Below are positions 5,589 through 11,364 of a DNA stretch of 11,364 nt, in pieces (the stretch's first letter is position 1; each line of letters opens with the position of its first letter). The notes below the pieces were generated by a model. It was not told where the DNA came from, made no database searches, and saw nothing but the letters and a program-made list of their open reading frames with translations. The position numbers and the translations under genes are program-made. Source of the DNA: Mariniphaga sp. (GTDB lineage: Bacteria > Bacteroidota > Bacteroidia > Bacteroidales > Prolixibacteraceae); contig JANYLE010000091.1 in NCBI GenBank assembly GCA_025363795.1, positions 1-11,364 of the forward strand. Reading direction: 5' to 3'.

Positions 5589-5972
5589 CTACTCAAATAA
5601 ACCTTCTTCTCTCACGATCATTACAATGGCTGAATGGGAGAGAATAATGTATTTTTCACCTTTGAATTCTACTTCAAATCCGGATTTCCCCAGGTAAACT
5701 GCCAGGTCTCCGGTTTTAGCCTGTAATGGGATATATTTTACTACTTCCTGATTTTCTTTCCATGTCTCGACATCATCCGTCATGGACGGAATTGGGAATC
5801 CGGGTCCCACTTTAATCACATAACCTGCCTGAATATTTTCTTTTTCAATGGCTGCAGGGGGAAGGTACAAACCAGATGTGGTCTGAAGATTTGGATTCTT
5901 TGGTTTAACAAGTACCTTGTCTCCAATCATGATGATCTTTTCAAGATCTTTTTCATCAAGATTTAATGCCAT
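5589..5972 (-). CDS. GroES-like co-chaperonin (enlarged)
   Basis: This 127-residue protein has the GroES fold pattern: IGDKVLVKP (16-24), a mobile-loop region with SGLYLPP (33-39), YVIKVGPG (51-58), IPLQAKTGDLAVYLGKSG (81-98), then the closing VEFKGEKYIIL and AIVMIV strands. The hydrophobic L-Y-L takes the place of the I-V/M-L that touches GroEL, so binding to the chaperonin is possible. It is longer than canonical GroES (about 95 residues) by an N-terminal extension of about 12, an insertion of about 12 after VGPG (within 59-80, acidic, with a Trp) and a short C-terminal tail. No groEL is next to it, so it is probably an additional paralogue, not the main groES. This longer form is, to my knowledge, recurrent in Bacteroidota. 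The exact role is unknown. Confidence 0.85.
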   Translation of the reverse strand: MALNLDEKDLEKIIMIGDKVLVKPKNPNLQTTSGLYLPPAAIEKENIQAGYVIKVGPGFPIPSMTDDVETWKENQEVVKYIPLQAKTGDLAVYLGKSGFEVEFKGEKYIILSHSAIVMIVREEGLFE

Positions 5973-5999
5973 AACTAATTTTCTATAAATATATTTAAT

Positions 6000-6016
6000 T
6001 GTGATTAACCATCACA
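6000..6016. promoter_or_regulatory. Inverted repeat in the leader of the GroES-like gene
   Basis: TGTGAT and ATCACA flank TAACC. The site lies just downstream of the expected transcription start (minus strand, about 6014), where it could be an operator or a leader hairpin. It resembles a CRP/FNR-family half-site pair, but the gap between TGTGA and TCACA is 7 instead of 6. Confidence 0.4.
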
Positions 6017-6019
6017 GTA

Positions 6020-6027
6020 CAAAAATA
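6020..6027 (-). promoter_or_regulatory. -7 element for the GroES-like gene
   Basis: The minus strand reads TATTTTTG, an exact TAnnTTTG, 47 bases before the ATG at 5972. No TTG was seen at the best upstream spacing. Confidence 0.4.
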
Positions 6028-6193
6028 ACCTGAAATTGAGTCAGATGTAGCCTTCCTTACTATTTAATTAATTTGAAACCTGGTTTTAAGGCTTTAATAG
6101 TCTGATGCAATGAAATCAAACAGGCAAAACAAGTTGAAATGAATACTGTATTGGATCAATAGAGAAACTTCAATAGGTGGCTGCCGATTTCCA

Positions 6194-6223
6194 TTGTATG
6201 TGAATCGGAAAACATTAAATTTG
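6194..6223 (+). promoter_or_regulatory. Possible promoter for the endonuclease gene
   Basis: TTG (6194-6196), 19 bp, then TAAATTTG (6216-6223) fit the consensus. A second TAAATTTG at 6279-6286 lacks a -33 partner. Either would give a long leader (about 165 or 100 nt) before the ATG at 6394. Confidence 0.4.
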
Positions 6224-6393
6224 GAGGTGGTAAATAGTAATTTCAATTTTCAGAGAATAATCCGGATCAATGAAAATCTAAATTTGGAAAAATAGAATTT
6301 GTTCTTCATTGTTCCTGAAAATATGATTATTAAACAACGCTTTTAGCCTCCCGTATATAGTTCAGGCGTGGCAATATTGAAGTAACCTAATAT

Positions 6394-7389
6394 ATGAAGA
6401 GAATCTATTTTCTGCTGATTTTTCTAACAGCATGTACCAATGCTTTTTCGCAGCAAACGGCGCTTACCCTTCAGGCGGAAAGGATCTCGCAGCGTGAGAA
6501 TCAAACATGGGCTTCCGGTAATAGGGAAACGCTTTATTCTCCAACGAGTGCCTGCATTCATAAGCTGGAAATCCCGGAATTAAAACCAAACGATTATGTT
6601 GTAAGTCACACTGGTTATTGTCTTTCCTACAATGAGAACAATGAGCAAGCAAACTGGGTCGCCTACGAATTGACGGATGAAGAAACAAAGTCAATAGTTA
6701 AAAGGGCGAATAAATTCATGATAGACCCCAAAGTTATAACTGGGACCGCAAATGATAATGACTATGCAAGAAGTGGTTACGATAAGGGGCATTTAGCGCC
6801 TGCAGGAGATATGGGTTGGTCGGCAAAGACCATGACAGAATCTTTTTATTATAGCAATATGTCTCCGCAGGATCCTGGCTTTAATAGAGGCATCTGGAAA
6901 CGGATAGAGGAATTAGTGCGAAGTTGGGCAATTCAATATAAATCTGTTTATGTGGTTACCGGACCGGTTTTGACCGACGGTCTTCAGACAATAGGCCCTG
7001 ATAAAGTGTCTGTTCCAAAATATTTTTATAAAGTAATTCTTGATTATAATTCATCGGATATTAAAGGGATTGGATTTATTGTTCCGAATAAAGGATCAAA
7101 AGAGCCAATACAACGTTATGCTGTATGTATAGACGATGTTGAAAAGATAACAGGAATTGACTTTTTTCCACTTTTGCCTGATGAACAGGAAAATGCTGTT
7201 GAGCGGAAAGTTGATATGAAGGCCTGGATATGGAAAAGTTCTTCAACGAATTTCAATAGGAACAAATCAAATGAAACGGAAAAAAATTCTGCAATGGTTC
7301 AGTGTTCGGGGAAAACAAAGAAGGGGACCCGATGTAAGAACAGGACAAATAACATAAGTGGACGATGCTACCTGCATTTAAATAGGTGA
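6394..7389 (+). CDS. Exported DNA/RNA non-specific endonuclease with CCCH tail
   Basis: This 331-residue protein has an N-terminal export signal. It can be read either as a lipobox (L11-T-A-C14) or as a signal peptidase I site after AFS19, so surface anchoring versus secretion is open. The catalytic region is the NUC (beta-beta-alpha metal, His-Me finger) family. D130-K-G-H133 in YDKGHLAPAGDM corresponds to the DRGH motif with His133 as base. SNMSPQDPGFNRGIWKRIE (154-172) supplies the magnesium ligand Asn164 and the conserved Glu172. Arg to Lys in DRGH occurs as a known variant type, so activity is likely. The domain ends near 275. After a polar linker (about 280-300) comes a small C-terminal module with C304, C314, C325 and H328, arranged C-x9-C-x10-C-x2-H, with a TKKGTRC core. 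This resembles short cysteine-rich modules in Bacteroidota (possibly DUF5763) and may bind zinc or nucleic acid. It stands alone; likely roles are nutrient scavenging or biofilm DNA degradation. Confidence 0.9.
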   Translation: MKRIYFLLIFLTACTNAFSQQTALTLQAERISQRENQTWASGNRETLYSPTSACIHKLEIPELKPNDYVVSHTGYCLSYNENNEQANWVAYELTDEETKSIVKRANKFMIDPKVITGTANDNDYARSGYDKGHLAPAGDMGWSAKTMTESFYYSNMSPQDPGFNRGIWKRIEELVRSWAIQYKSVYVVTGPVLTDGLQTIGPDKVSVPKYFYKVILDYNSSDIKGIGFIVPNKGSKEPIQRYAVCIDDVEKITGIDFFPLLPDEQENAVERKVDMKAWIWKSSSTNFNRNKSNETEKNSAMVQCSGKTKKGTRCKNRTNNISGRCYLHLNR

Positions 7390-7601
7390 AAGAATTTCTT
7401 CCTTCAACATTTAAAAAGATAAACGATTAGTAATTAAAACAATCAAAAGTCATGAATTGATGAAGCTATCTGTTTGGATAAACTCCATCTGTCAGCTAAA
7501 AGGAAAAGAGTTGCTATTTTAAAAGTGACTGAATTTATTTGATAATTTTTCCAGATAAAAATATTTTGCAAAAAGAGGACTAAAGGAGTAGTTTATAGTG
7601 T

Positions 7602-7622
7602 TTGTTATCAAATTGATAACAA
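7602..7622. promoter_or_regulatory. 21-bp perfect palindrome upstream of the nuo promoter
   Basis: TTGTTATCAA and its exact reverse complement are separated by one A. The centre is about 70 bp before the expected transcription start, a place typical of activator sites. The outer TTGTTA/TAACAA resembles a Rex site, but the inner spacing is 9 instead of 6, so Rex is not assigned. Confidence 0.6.
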
Positions 7623-7667
7623 TCTGTATTGAAAATGATAAAATAAAACTATTGAACCTAACTTAAA

Positions 7668-7675
7668 TATATTTG
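7668..7675 (+). promoter_or_regulatory. -7 element of the nuo operon promoter
   Basis: TATATTTG matches TAnnTTTG exactly. Transcription would start near 7681, giving a leader of about 62 nt. There is no TTG at 19-21 bp upstream (the nearest is at 13 bp), so the promoter may need an activator. Confidence 0.55.
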
Positions 7676-7689
7676 TTTGTCTTTTTAGT

Positions 7690-7710
7690 TGGATTCATAT
7701 ACTGAATCCA
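7690..7710 (+). promoter_or_regulatory. Inverted repeat / 5' hairpin in the nuo leader
   Basis: TGGATTCA and TGAATCCA, perfect 8-bp arms, flank TATAC. Starting about 9 nt after the predicted start of transcription, it could be a repressor site at the DNA level or a protective 5' stem-loop in the mRNA. Confidence 0.5.
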
Positions 7711-7743
7711 TGCTGTTTGAATTTCGGGATAAATTAAAATCGA

Positions 7744-8136
7744 ATGACTGATAAAATATACTTACCGGCAGATTATATACCAGTGCTGATTCAATCGCTG
7801 GTTGCCTTTGGATTTGTTGCAGTAACCATGTTTGCGACTCACTTTATTTCAAGTAAACGCAAAAGAATCAGAACCTTGCGAAAAGATGAAAATTTTGAGT
7901 GTGGTATTGATATTCAGGGAAATGCCAGATTTCCTTTCTCAGTTAAATATTTTCTGGTAGCTATTTTATTTGTTCTATTCGATGTAGAGATCATATTCTT
8001 CTATCCGTGGGCCATCAATTTTCTGGAGATGGGATGGTTTGAATTTTTTGAAATGCTGATGTTCATTGCTTTGTTCCTTTTTGGATTTTATTACATCCTT
8101 GCAAAAGGAGCTTTGGAATGGAATAAAGATGAGTAA
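7744..8136 (+). CDS. nuoA: NADH-quinone oxidoreductase subunit A
   Basis: This is a small membrane subunit of respiratory complex I, 130 residues with three predicted membrane helices (about 13-35, 67-88 and 99-121). The diagnostic stretch runs from FECGID (51-56), on the loop near the quinone cavity, through FPFSVKYF to FDVEIIFFYPWA (79-90), including the conserved Asp80 and Glu82. Length matches the family. It is the first gene of the operon; nuoB follows after 22 bp. The ATG directly precedes a normal N-terminus, and upstream codons are AT-rich leader. Confidence 0.97.
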   Translation: MTDKIYLPADYIPVLIQSLVAFGFVAVTMFATHFISSKRKRIRTLRKDENFECGIDIQGNARFPFSVKYFLVAILFVLFDVEIIFFYPWAINFLEMGWFEFFEMLMFIALFLFGFYYILAKGALEWNKDE

Positions 8137-8158
8137 TTAATTGTAAATCTGAGATAAG

Positions 8159-8701
8159 ATGCCACTATATACACAAGTAGAACCTCCTGAAGGATATTCT
8201 GCACCCGGATTTTTTGCTACAACCTTGGATCAAGTTGTAGGATTGGCCAGAAAGAATTCGATTTGGCCGCTCCCATTTGCGACATCGTGCTGCGGAATTG
8301 AGTTTATGGCAACTATGGGCGCCAATTATGATTTAGGAAGATTCGGATCCGAAAGATTGAGCTTCTCTCCCCGCCAGGCTGATTTGCTGATGGTGATGGG
8401 AACAATTGCTAAAAAAATGGGACCTATTGTTCATCAGGTCTACGAACAAATGGCCGAACCACGTTGGGTAATTGCCGTTGGCGCCTGTGCCTCCAGCGGT
8501 GGTATATTTGATACTTACAGTGTTTTGCAAGGGATTGATAAAGTGGTACCGGTGGATGTTTATGTGCCGGGTTGTCCTCCTCGCCCGGAGCAAATCATTG
8601 ATGGTTTTATGAAAATACAGGAGTTGGTAGGAAATGAATCCCTTCGCAGAAGATACTCACCCGAATACCGGTCACTTCTTGAAAAATATGGAATAAAATA
8701 A
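8159..8701 (+). CDS. nuoB: NADH-quinone oxidoreductase subunit B
   Basis: This peripheral-arm subunit of complex I carries iron-sulfur cluster N2, the last electron carrier before quinone. The 180-residue length is close to Thermus Nqo6. The four N2 ligands are visible: adjacent Cys44-Cys45 (ATSCCGIE), Cys110 (GACASSGG) and Cys139 (VPGCPPRPE). The N-terminal APGFFATTLDQVVGLARK helix, which lies on the membrane surface, is present. The stop is 2 bp before the nuoC ATG, so the two are probably translated together. Confidence 0.97.
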   Translation: MPLYTQVEPPEGYSAPGFFATTLDQVVGLARKNSIWPLPFATSCCGIEFMATMGANYDLGRFGSERLSFSPRQADLLMVMGTIAKKMGPIVHQVYEQMAEPRWVIAVGACASSGGIFDTYSVLQGIDKVVPVDVYVPGCPPRPEQIIDGFMKIQELVGNESLRRRYSPEYRSLLEKYGIK

Positions 8702-8703
8702 AA

Positions 8704-9192
8704 ATGGAGCAGACTTTGATTCAAAATAGCCTAAAGGAGAAATTCTCCGACGAAATACTTTCGATAGATGAAGCTTCAGATATACTTACTGTTACGGTCA
8801 ATAAAAACTGTATCAGAGACATTATTCTATTTTTGAAAGACGAACTTGGGTTTGGCTTTTTGACCGATTTGTGTGGGGTGCATTATCCTGATAAGGAATT
8901 ACAACTTGGCGTGGTTTACCATTTGCATGACCTGACACATAATCAAAGAATCAGGATCAAAACTTTCACCACTTTGGAACAGCCGGAGATTGCAAGTGTC
9001 CATGATATCTTCTCTTCAGCTAACTGGATGGAGCGTGAAACCTACGACTTCTATGGAGTTGTTTTTACTGGTCATCCAAAATTAATCAGGATATTGAACG
9101 TCGAATACCTCGATTACTTTCCGATGCGCAAAGAGTACCCGCTGGAAGACTCAACCCGAACAGACAAAGACGATCGCTTTTTCGGACGATAA
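8704..9192 (+). CDS. nuoC: NADH-quinone oxidoreductase subunit C
   Basis: This is the 30-kDa-type subunit of the complex I peripheral arm, a structural partner of NuoD without cofactors. At 162 residues it is compact. The signature ERETYDFYGVVFTGHPKLIR (110-129) is present, followed by LDYFPMRKEYPLED. It is a separate gene, not fused to nuoD as in E. coli and many Bacteroides-type operons. The gap to nuoB is 2 bp and to nuoD 9 bp. Confidence 0.96.
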   Translation: MEQTLIQNSLKEKFSDEILSIDEASDILTVTVNKNCIRDIILFLKDELGFGFLTDLCGVHYPDKELQLGVVYHLHDLTHNQRIRIKTFTTLEQPEIASVHDIFSSANWMERETYDFYGVVFTGHPKLIRILNVEYLDYFPMRKEYPLEDSTRTDKDDRFFGR

Positions 9193-9201
9193 AACAAAAA
9201 T

Positions 9202-10416
9202 ATGGAACCGCTGGAAAGAGAACATATACTTATACGACCTGAGGATTTTGATAAAAACTTCAGTACACTAAACCTTGGGCCGACCCATCCGGCTACCCAT
9301 GGCATTTTTCAAAATATATTGACGATGCATGGGGAGACGATAATTGATGCCGAACAAACAATCGGTTACATTCATCGCGCATTCGAGAAAATTGCTGAAC
9401 GACGTCCTTTTTACCAGATTACAACATTAACTGATCGGCTTAACTATTGCTCGTCGCCAATTAATAATATTGGCTGGCATTTGACCGTTGAGAAATTATT
9501 GGGAGTTAAAACATCTAAGCGCATTGATTATATGCGCATTGTAATCATGGAGCTGGCAAGGATAACCGATCACCTGATCTGTAATAGTGTTATCGGGGTC
9601 GATAGTGGCGCCTTAACTGGTTTTATCTACCTTTTCCAGGAAAGAGAAAAGGTTTATGAAATTTACGAAGAGATTTGTGGTGCTCGTCTTACCACTAATC
9701 TTGGACGGATCGGCGGTTTTGAACGGGATTTCACACCGGATGTCATCCGAAAGATTAAAGAGTTTTTGGAAAATTTACCTAAGGTTCTCCGACAGTTTGA
9801 AAACTTACTGCTTCGAAACAGGATATTCATGGATCGTACGATTGATGTCGGTGGCATTTCTGCCGAACGTGCACTGAATTATGGCTTTACCGGGCCAAAC
9901 CTTCGCGCTGCCGGTGTCGATTATGATGTTCGGGTAATGAATCCTTATTCTTCTTACGATGATTTTGACTTTACCATCCCAATCGGAACGAATGGTGATA
10001 CCTACGACCGGTTTTGTGTTCGTCAGGAAGAGATGTGGCAAAGTATAAAGCTCGTGAAGAATGCGCTTGAAAATTTACCGGAAGGCAATTTTCATGAAGA
10101 TGTACCTGAATTTTATTTGCCACCCAAAGAAGAGGTTTACAGTAAAATGGAGTCGTTGATCTGGCATTTTAAGATTGTAATGGGGGAAATGGAAGTACCT
10201 GTCGGTGAAGTGTATCACTCGGTCGAAGGCGGCAATGGCGAACTTGGTTTTTATTTGGTAAGTGATGGGGGAAGAACACCTTTCCGCTTACATTTCAGGC
10301 GGCCGGGTTTTATTTATTACCAGGCTTACCCAGAAATGATCAAAGGTTCGGTTTTGTCCGATGCCATTCTGACTATGAGCAGTATGAATGTAATTGCAGG
10401 TGAATTAGACGCTTAA
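9202..10416 (+). CDS. nuoD: NADH-quinone oxidoreductase subunit D
   Basis: This 404-residue 49-kDa-type subunit forms the quinone-binding pocket with NuoB. It begins with the strongly conserved LGPTHPATHG loop (25-34), which supplies the quinone-site histidines. GYIHRAFEKIAERR follows at 55-68. Tyr82 (RLNYCSS) aligns with the quinone-headgroup tyrosine of Thermus Nqo4. Further conserved segments are DRTIDVGGISAERALNYGFTGPNLRA and the late VEGGNGELGFYLVSDGGRTPFR. Length fits the family (Nqo4 about 409). The end, NVIAGELDA, is a variation of the usual VMGEVDR terminus. No signs of damage. Confidence 0.97.
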   Translation: MEPLEREHILIRPEDFDKNFSTLNLGPTHPATHGIFQNILTMHGETIIDAEQTIGYIHRAFEKIAERRPFYQITTLTDRLNYCSSPINNIGWHLTVEKLLGVKTSKRIDYMRIVIMELARITDHLICNSVIGVDSGALTGFIYLFQEREKVYEIYEEICGARLTTNLGRIGGFERDFTPDVIRKIKEFLENLPKVLRQFENLLLRNRIFMDRTIDVGGISAERALNYGFTGPNLRAAGVDYDVRVMNPYSSYDDFDFTIPIGTNGDTYDRFCVRQEEMWQSIKLVKNALENLPEGNFHEDVPEFYLPPKEEVYSKMESLIWHFKIVMGEMEVPVGEVYHSVEGGNGELGFYLVSDGGRTPFRLHFRRPGFIYYQAYPEMIKGSVLSDAILTMSSMNVIAGELDA

Positions 10417-10426
10417 TAAAAATAAT

Positions 10427-11008
10427 ATGCTCGAAAAGAAGATCATACATCCATTACATCAAAAACAAAATATTGAAATTTGTTTTTCTGAAGCTATTCT
10501 TGAAAAAGTTCATAAAATTATTTCGCGTTATCCTGAAGGGAAGCAAAAATCAGCTTTACTCCCAATTCTGCACATTGCTCAGGAAGAGTTGGGTGGATAT
10601 TTGAGTGTGGATGTAATGGATTATGTTTCCCGGTTATTGGAAATTGAACCTATTGAAGTTTACGAAGTTGCAACATTTTATTCGCAATATTACCTTGAGC
10701 CGACAGGCAAATTTGTGATCGAAACCTGTCGCACGGGTCCGTGTGCCATTTGCGGTGGCGAAGCAATTCAGTCGTACCTTGAAAAGAAATTGGCAATCAA
10801 GACTGGTGAATCGACTCCGGACGGGCTTTTTACATTGAAGACTGTAGAATGTCTTGGCGCATGTGGTTCAGCTCCTGTTATGCAAATCAATACCGAGTTT
10901 TATGAATTTCTAACACCGGAAAAAATCGATCATATCATTGATACATTAACCCAGAAATCGAAAGAAGATAAGCCCGAAAAATCAAAATGGACAGAAAAAT
11001 TCTTTTAG
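10427..11008 (+). CDS. nuoE: NADH-quinone oxidoreductase subunit E
   Basis: This 193-residue 24-kDa-type subunit of the NADH-input module has a thioredoxin-like fold with the 2Fe-2S cluster N1a. The ligands are Cys101 and Cys106 (C-x4-C in ETCRTGPC) and Cys142 and Cys146 (C-x3-C in ECLGAC). The N-terminal helical part (ALLPILHIAQEELGGYLS, then YEVATFYSQY) is typical. After the usual end (about 172) there is a charged tail of about 20 residues (TQKSKEDKPEKSK and on). The last part of that tail is encoded by DNA that also encodes the start of nuoF in another frame. Its presence, with nuoF, marks an NADH-oxidising complex I. Confidence 0.96.
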   Translation: MLEKKIIHPLHQKQNIEICFSEAILEKVHKIISRYPEGKQKSALLPILHIAQEELGGYLSVDVMDYVSRLLEIEPIEVYEVATFYSQYYLEPTGKFVIETCRTGPCAICGGEAIQSYLEKKLAIKTGESTPDGLFTLKTVECLGACGSAPVMQINTEFYEFLTPEKIDHIIDTLTQKSKEDKPEKSKWTEKFF

Positions 11009-11364
11009 AAAATATAAGTATTCCAGGGATTGAATCCTACGAAGTCTATCGGTCAACAGGTGGTTACCTTTCGGTCGAAAAGGCATTGAAGTCGATGACA
11101 CCTGACGAAGTCACTGAAGAGGTCAAGAAATCCGGGCTACGGGGCAGGGGAGGTGCGGGATTTCCTGCCGGAATGAAGTGGAGCTTTATCGATAAAAAAT
11201 CGGGATTGCCCCGCTATCTGATTTGTAATGCTGATGAAAGTGAACCAGGTACGTTTAAAGACCGTTACCTGATGGAAAAAATTCCACATCTTTTGATCGA
11301 AGGGATGATATGTTCTTGTTATGCATTGGGCGCAAATACCGGATATATTTATGTAAGAGGGGAA
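10987..11364 (+). CDS. nuoF: NADH-quinone oxidoreductase subunit F, N-terminal part
   Basis: The first 126 codons of the FMN- and NADH-binding subunit are open to the window end. The flavin/NADH motif is RGRGGAGFPAGMKW (52-65), with the glycine-rich G53-x-G-G-A-G58. The next conserved block is ICNADESEPGTFKDRYLME (79-97). The N3 cluster cysteines lie beyond the window. The ATG at 10987 gives a complete N-terminus (GGYLSVEKAL follows) and overlaps nuoE by 22 bases in another frame, which suggests coupled translation. Confidence 0.93.
   Translation, partial: MDRKILLENISIPGIESYEVYRSTGGYLSVEKALKSMTPDEVTEEVKKSGLRGRGGAGFPAGMKWSFIDKKSGLPRYLICNADESEPGTFKDRYLMEKIPHLLIEGMICSCYALGANTGYIYVRGE

Larger units (their letters stand above)
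5973..6393. other. Gene-free stretch between the GroES-like and nuclease genes
   Basis: These 421 bases hold divergent promoters (6020-6027 minus; 6194-6223 plus), an inverted repeat (6000-6016), a CCGATT/AATCGG hairpin (about 6183-6208) and two copies each of GGATCAAT (6153, 6264) and TAAATTTGGA (6216, 6279). The frames inspected are very short (ATG-AAA-ATC-stop, or seven codons). No RNA gene was recognised. Confidence 0.5.
7390..7743. other. Gene-free stretch upstream of the nuo operon
   Basis: The first 200 bases are AT-rich without a recognisable gene, promoter or good terminator for the endonuclease gene. A 20-residue frame (7460-7522) has nothing to support it. The last 150 bases hold the nuo control region: a 21-bp palindrome (7602-7622), a -7 element (7668-7675) and a second inverted repeat (7690-7710). 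Confidence 0.5.

Noticed and set aside
5488..5697. A 69-codon plus-strand reading frame after the small-RNA hairpin
   Set aside because: It starts just after a strong terminator and more than half of it is antisense to the GroES-like gene; the protein resembles nothing recognisable.
7460..7522. A 20-residue reading frame upstream of nuo
   Set aside because: It has no promoter, no ribosome-binding context and no recognisable sequence; expected by chance in AT-rich DNA.
7602..7622. Rex (NADH-sensing repressor) operator before nuo
   Set aside because: Half-sites look similar (TTGTTA/TAACAA) but the inner spacing is 9 bp instead of the expected 6.
7655..7662. AACCTAAC upstream of nuo as a pairing target of the TTAGG repeats in the candidate small RNA
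   Set aside because: It lies before the predicted start of transcription, so it would not be in the mRNA, and an 8-base match is weak.

Overview
The window reads as ordinary chromosome of a Bacteroidota bacterium, probably a free-living, oxygen-exposed member rather than a gut Bacteroides. Three things point there. Promoter -7 elements of the Bacteroidota type TAnnTTTG occur before many genes. The genes have AT-rich leaders without strong Shine-Dalgarno sequences. The protein set fits too: an enlarged GroES-like protein, a DUF4494-like protein, a peroxiredoxin with the Bacteroidota-style insertion, and separate nuoC and nuoD followed by nuoE and nuoF. No mobile element, CRISPR array, tRNA or rRNA was found.

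Left part (1-3424). The 5' end of an ArsR-type regulator (minus strand, cut by the window edge) has a 22-bp palindrome touching its start codon. Next come an ABC-F ATPase on the minus strand, then a lipoprotein of the SGNH/GDSL hydrolase type and a DUF4494-like protein, both on the plus strand.

Middle part (3470-5208). This is an oxidative-stress cluster. A Fur-family regulator with all the residues expected of a PerR-type peroxide sensor lies divergent to a 2-Cys peroxiredoxin, which is followed by a one-domain superoxide reductase. Superoxide reductase makes peroxide from superoxide, and the peroxiredoxin removes it. The regulator very probably starts 10 codons downstream of its longest reading frame, because its promoter lies inside those first codons.

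Intergenic islands (5209-5588, 5973-6393, 7390-7743). The first holds the best candidate for something undescribed: tandem 10-bp palindromes, a textbook promoter (TTG-N20-TATATTTG), about 50 nt containing TTAGG-type repeats, and a very strong terminator-like hairpin. Together these outline an RNA of about 85 nt with no convincing reading frame. The other islands hold promoters and palindromes for the flanking genes: a GroES-like gene (minus strand), a secreted or lipid-anchored NUC-family endonuclease with a CCCH tail, and the nuo operon.

Right part (7744-11364). nuoA-B-C-D-E-F (nuoF cut by the window end) form a tight operon for respiratory complex I. The presence of nuoE and nuoF means an NADH-oxidising enzyme. 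Its promoter has no good -33 element and lies between two different 21-bp inverted repeats, which suggests dedicated regulation.
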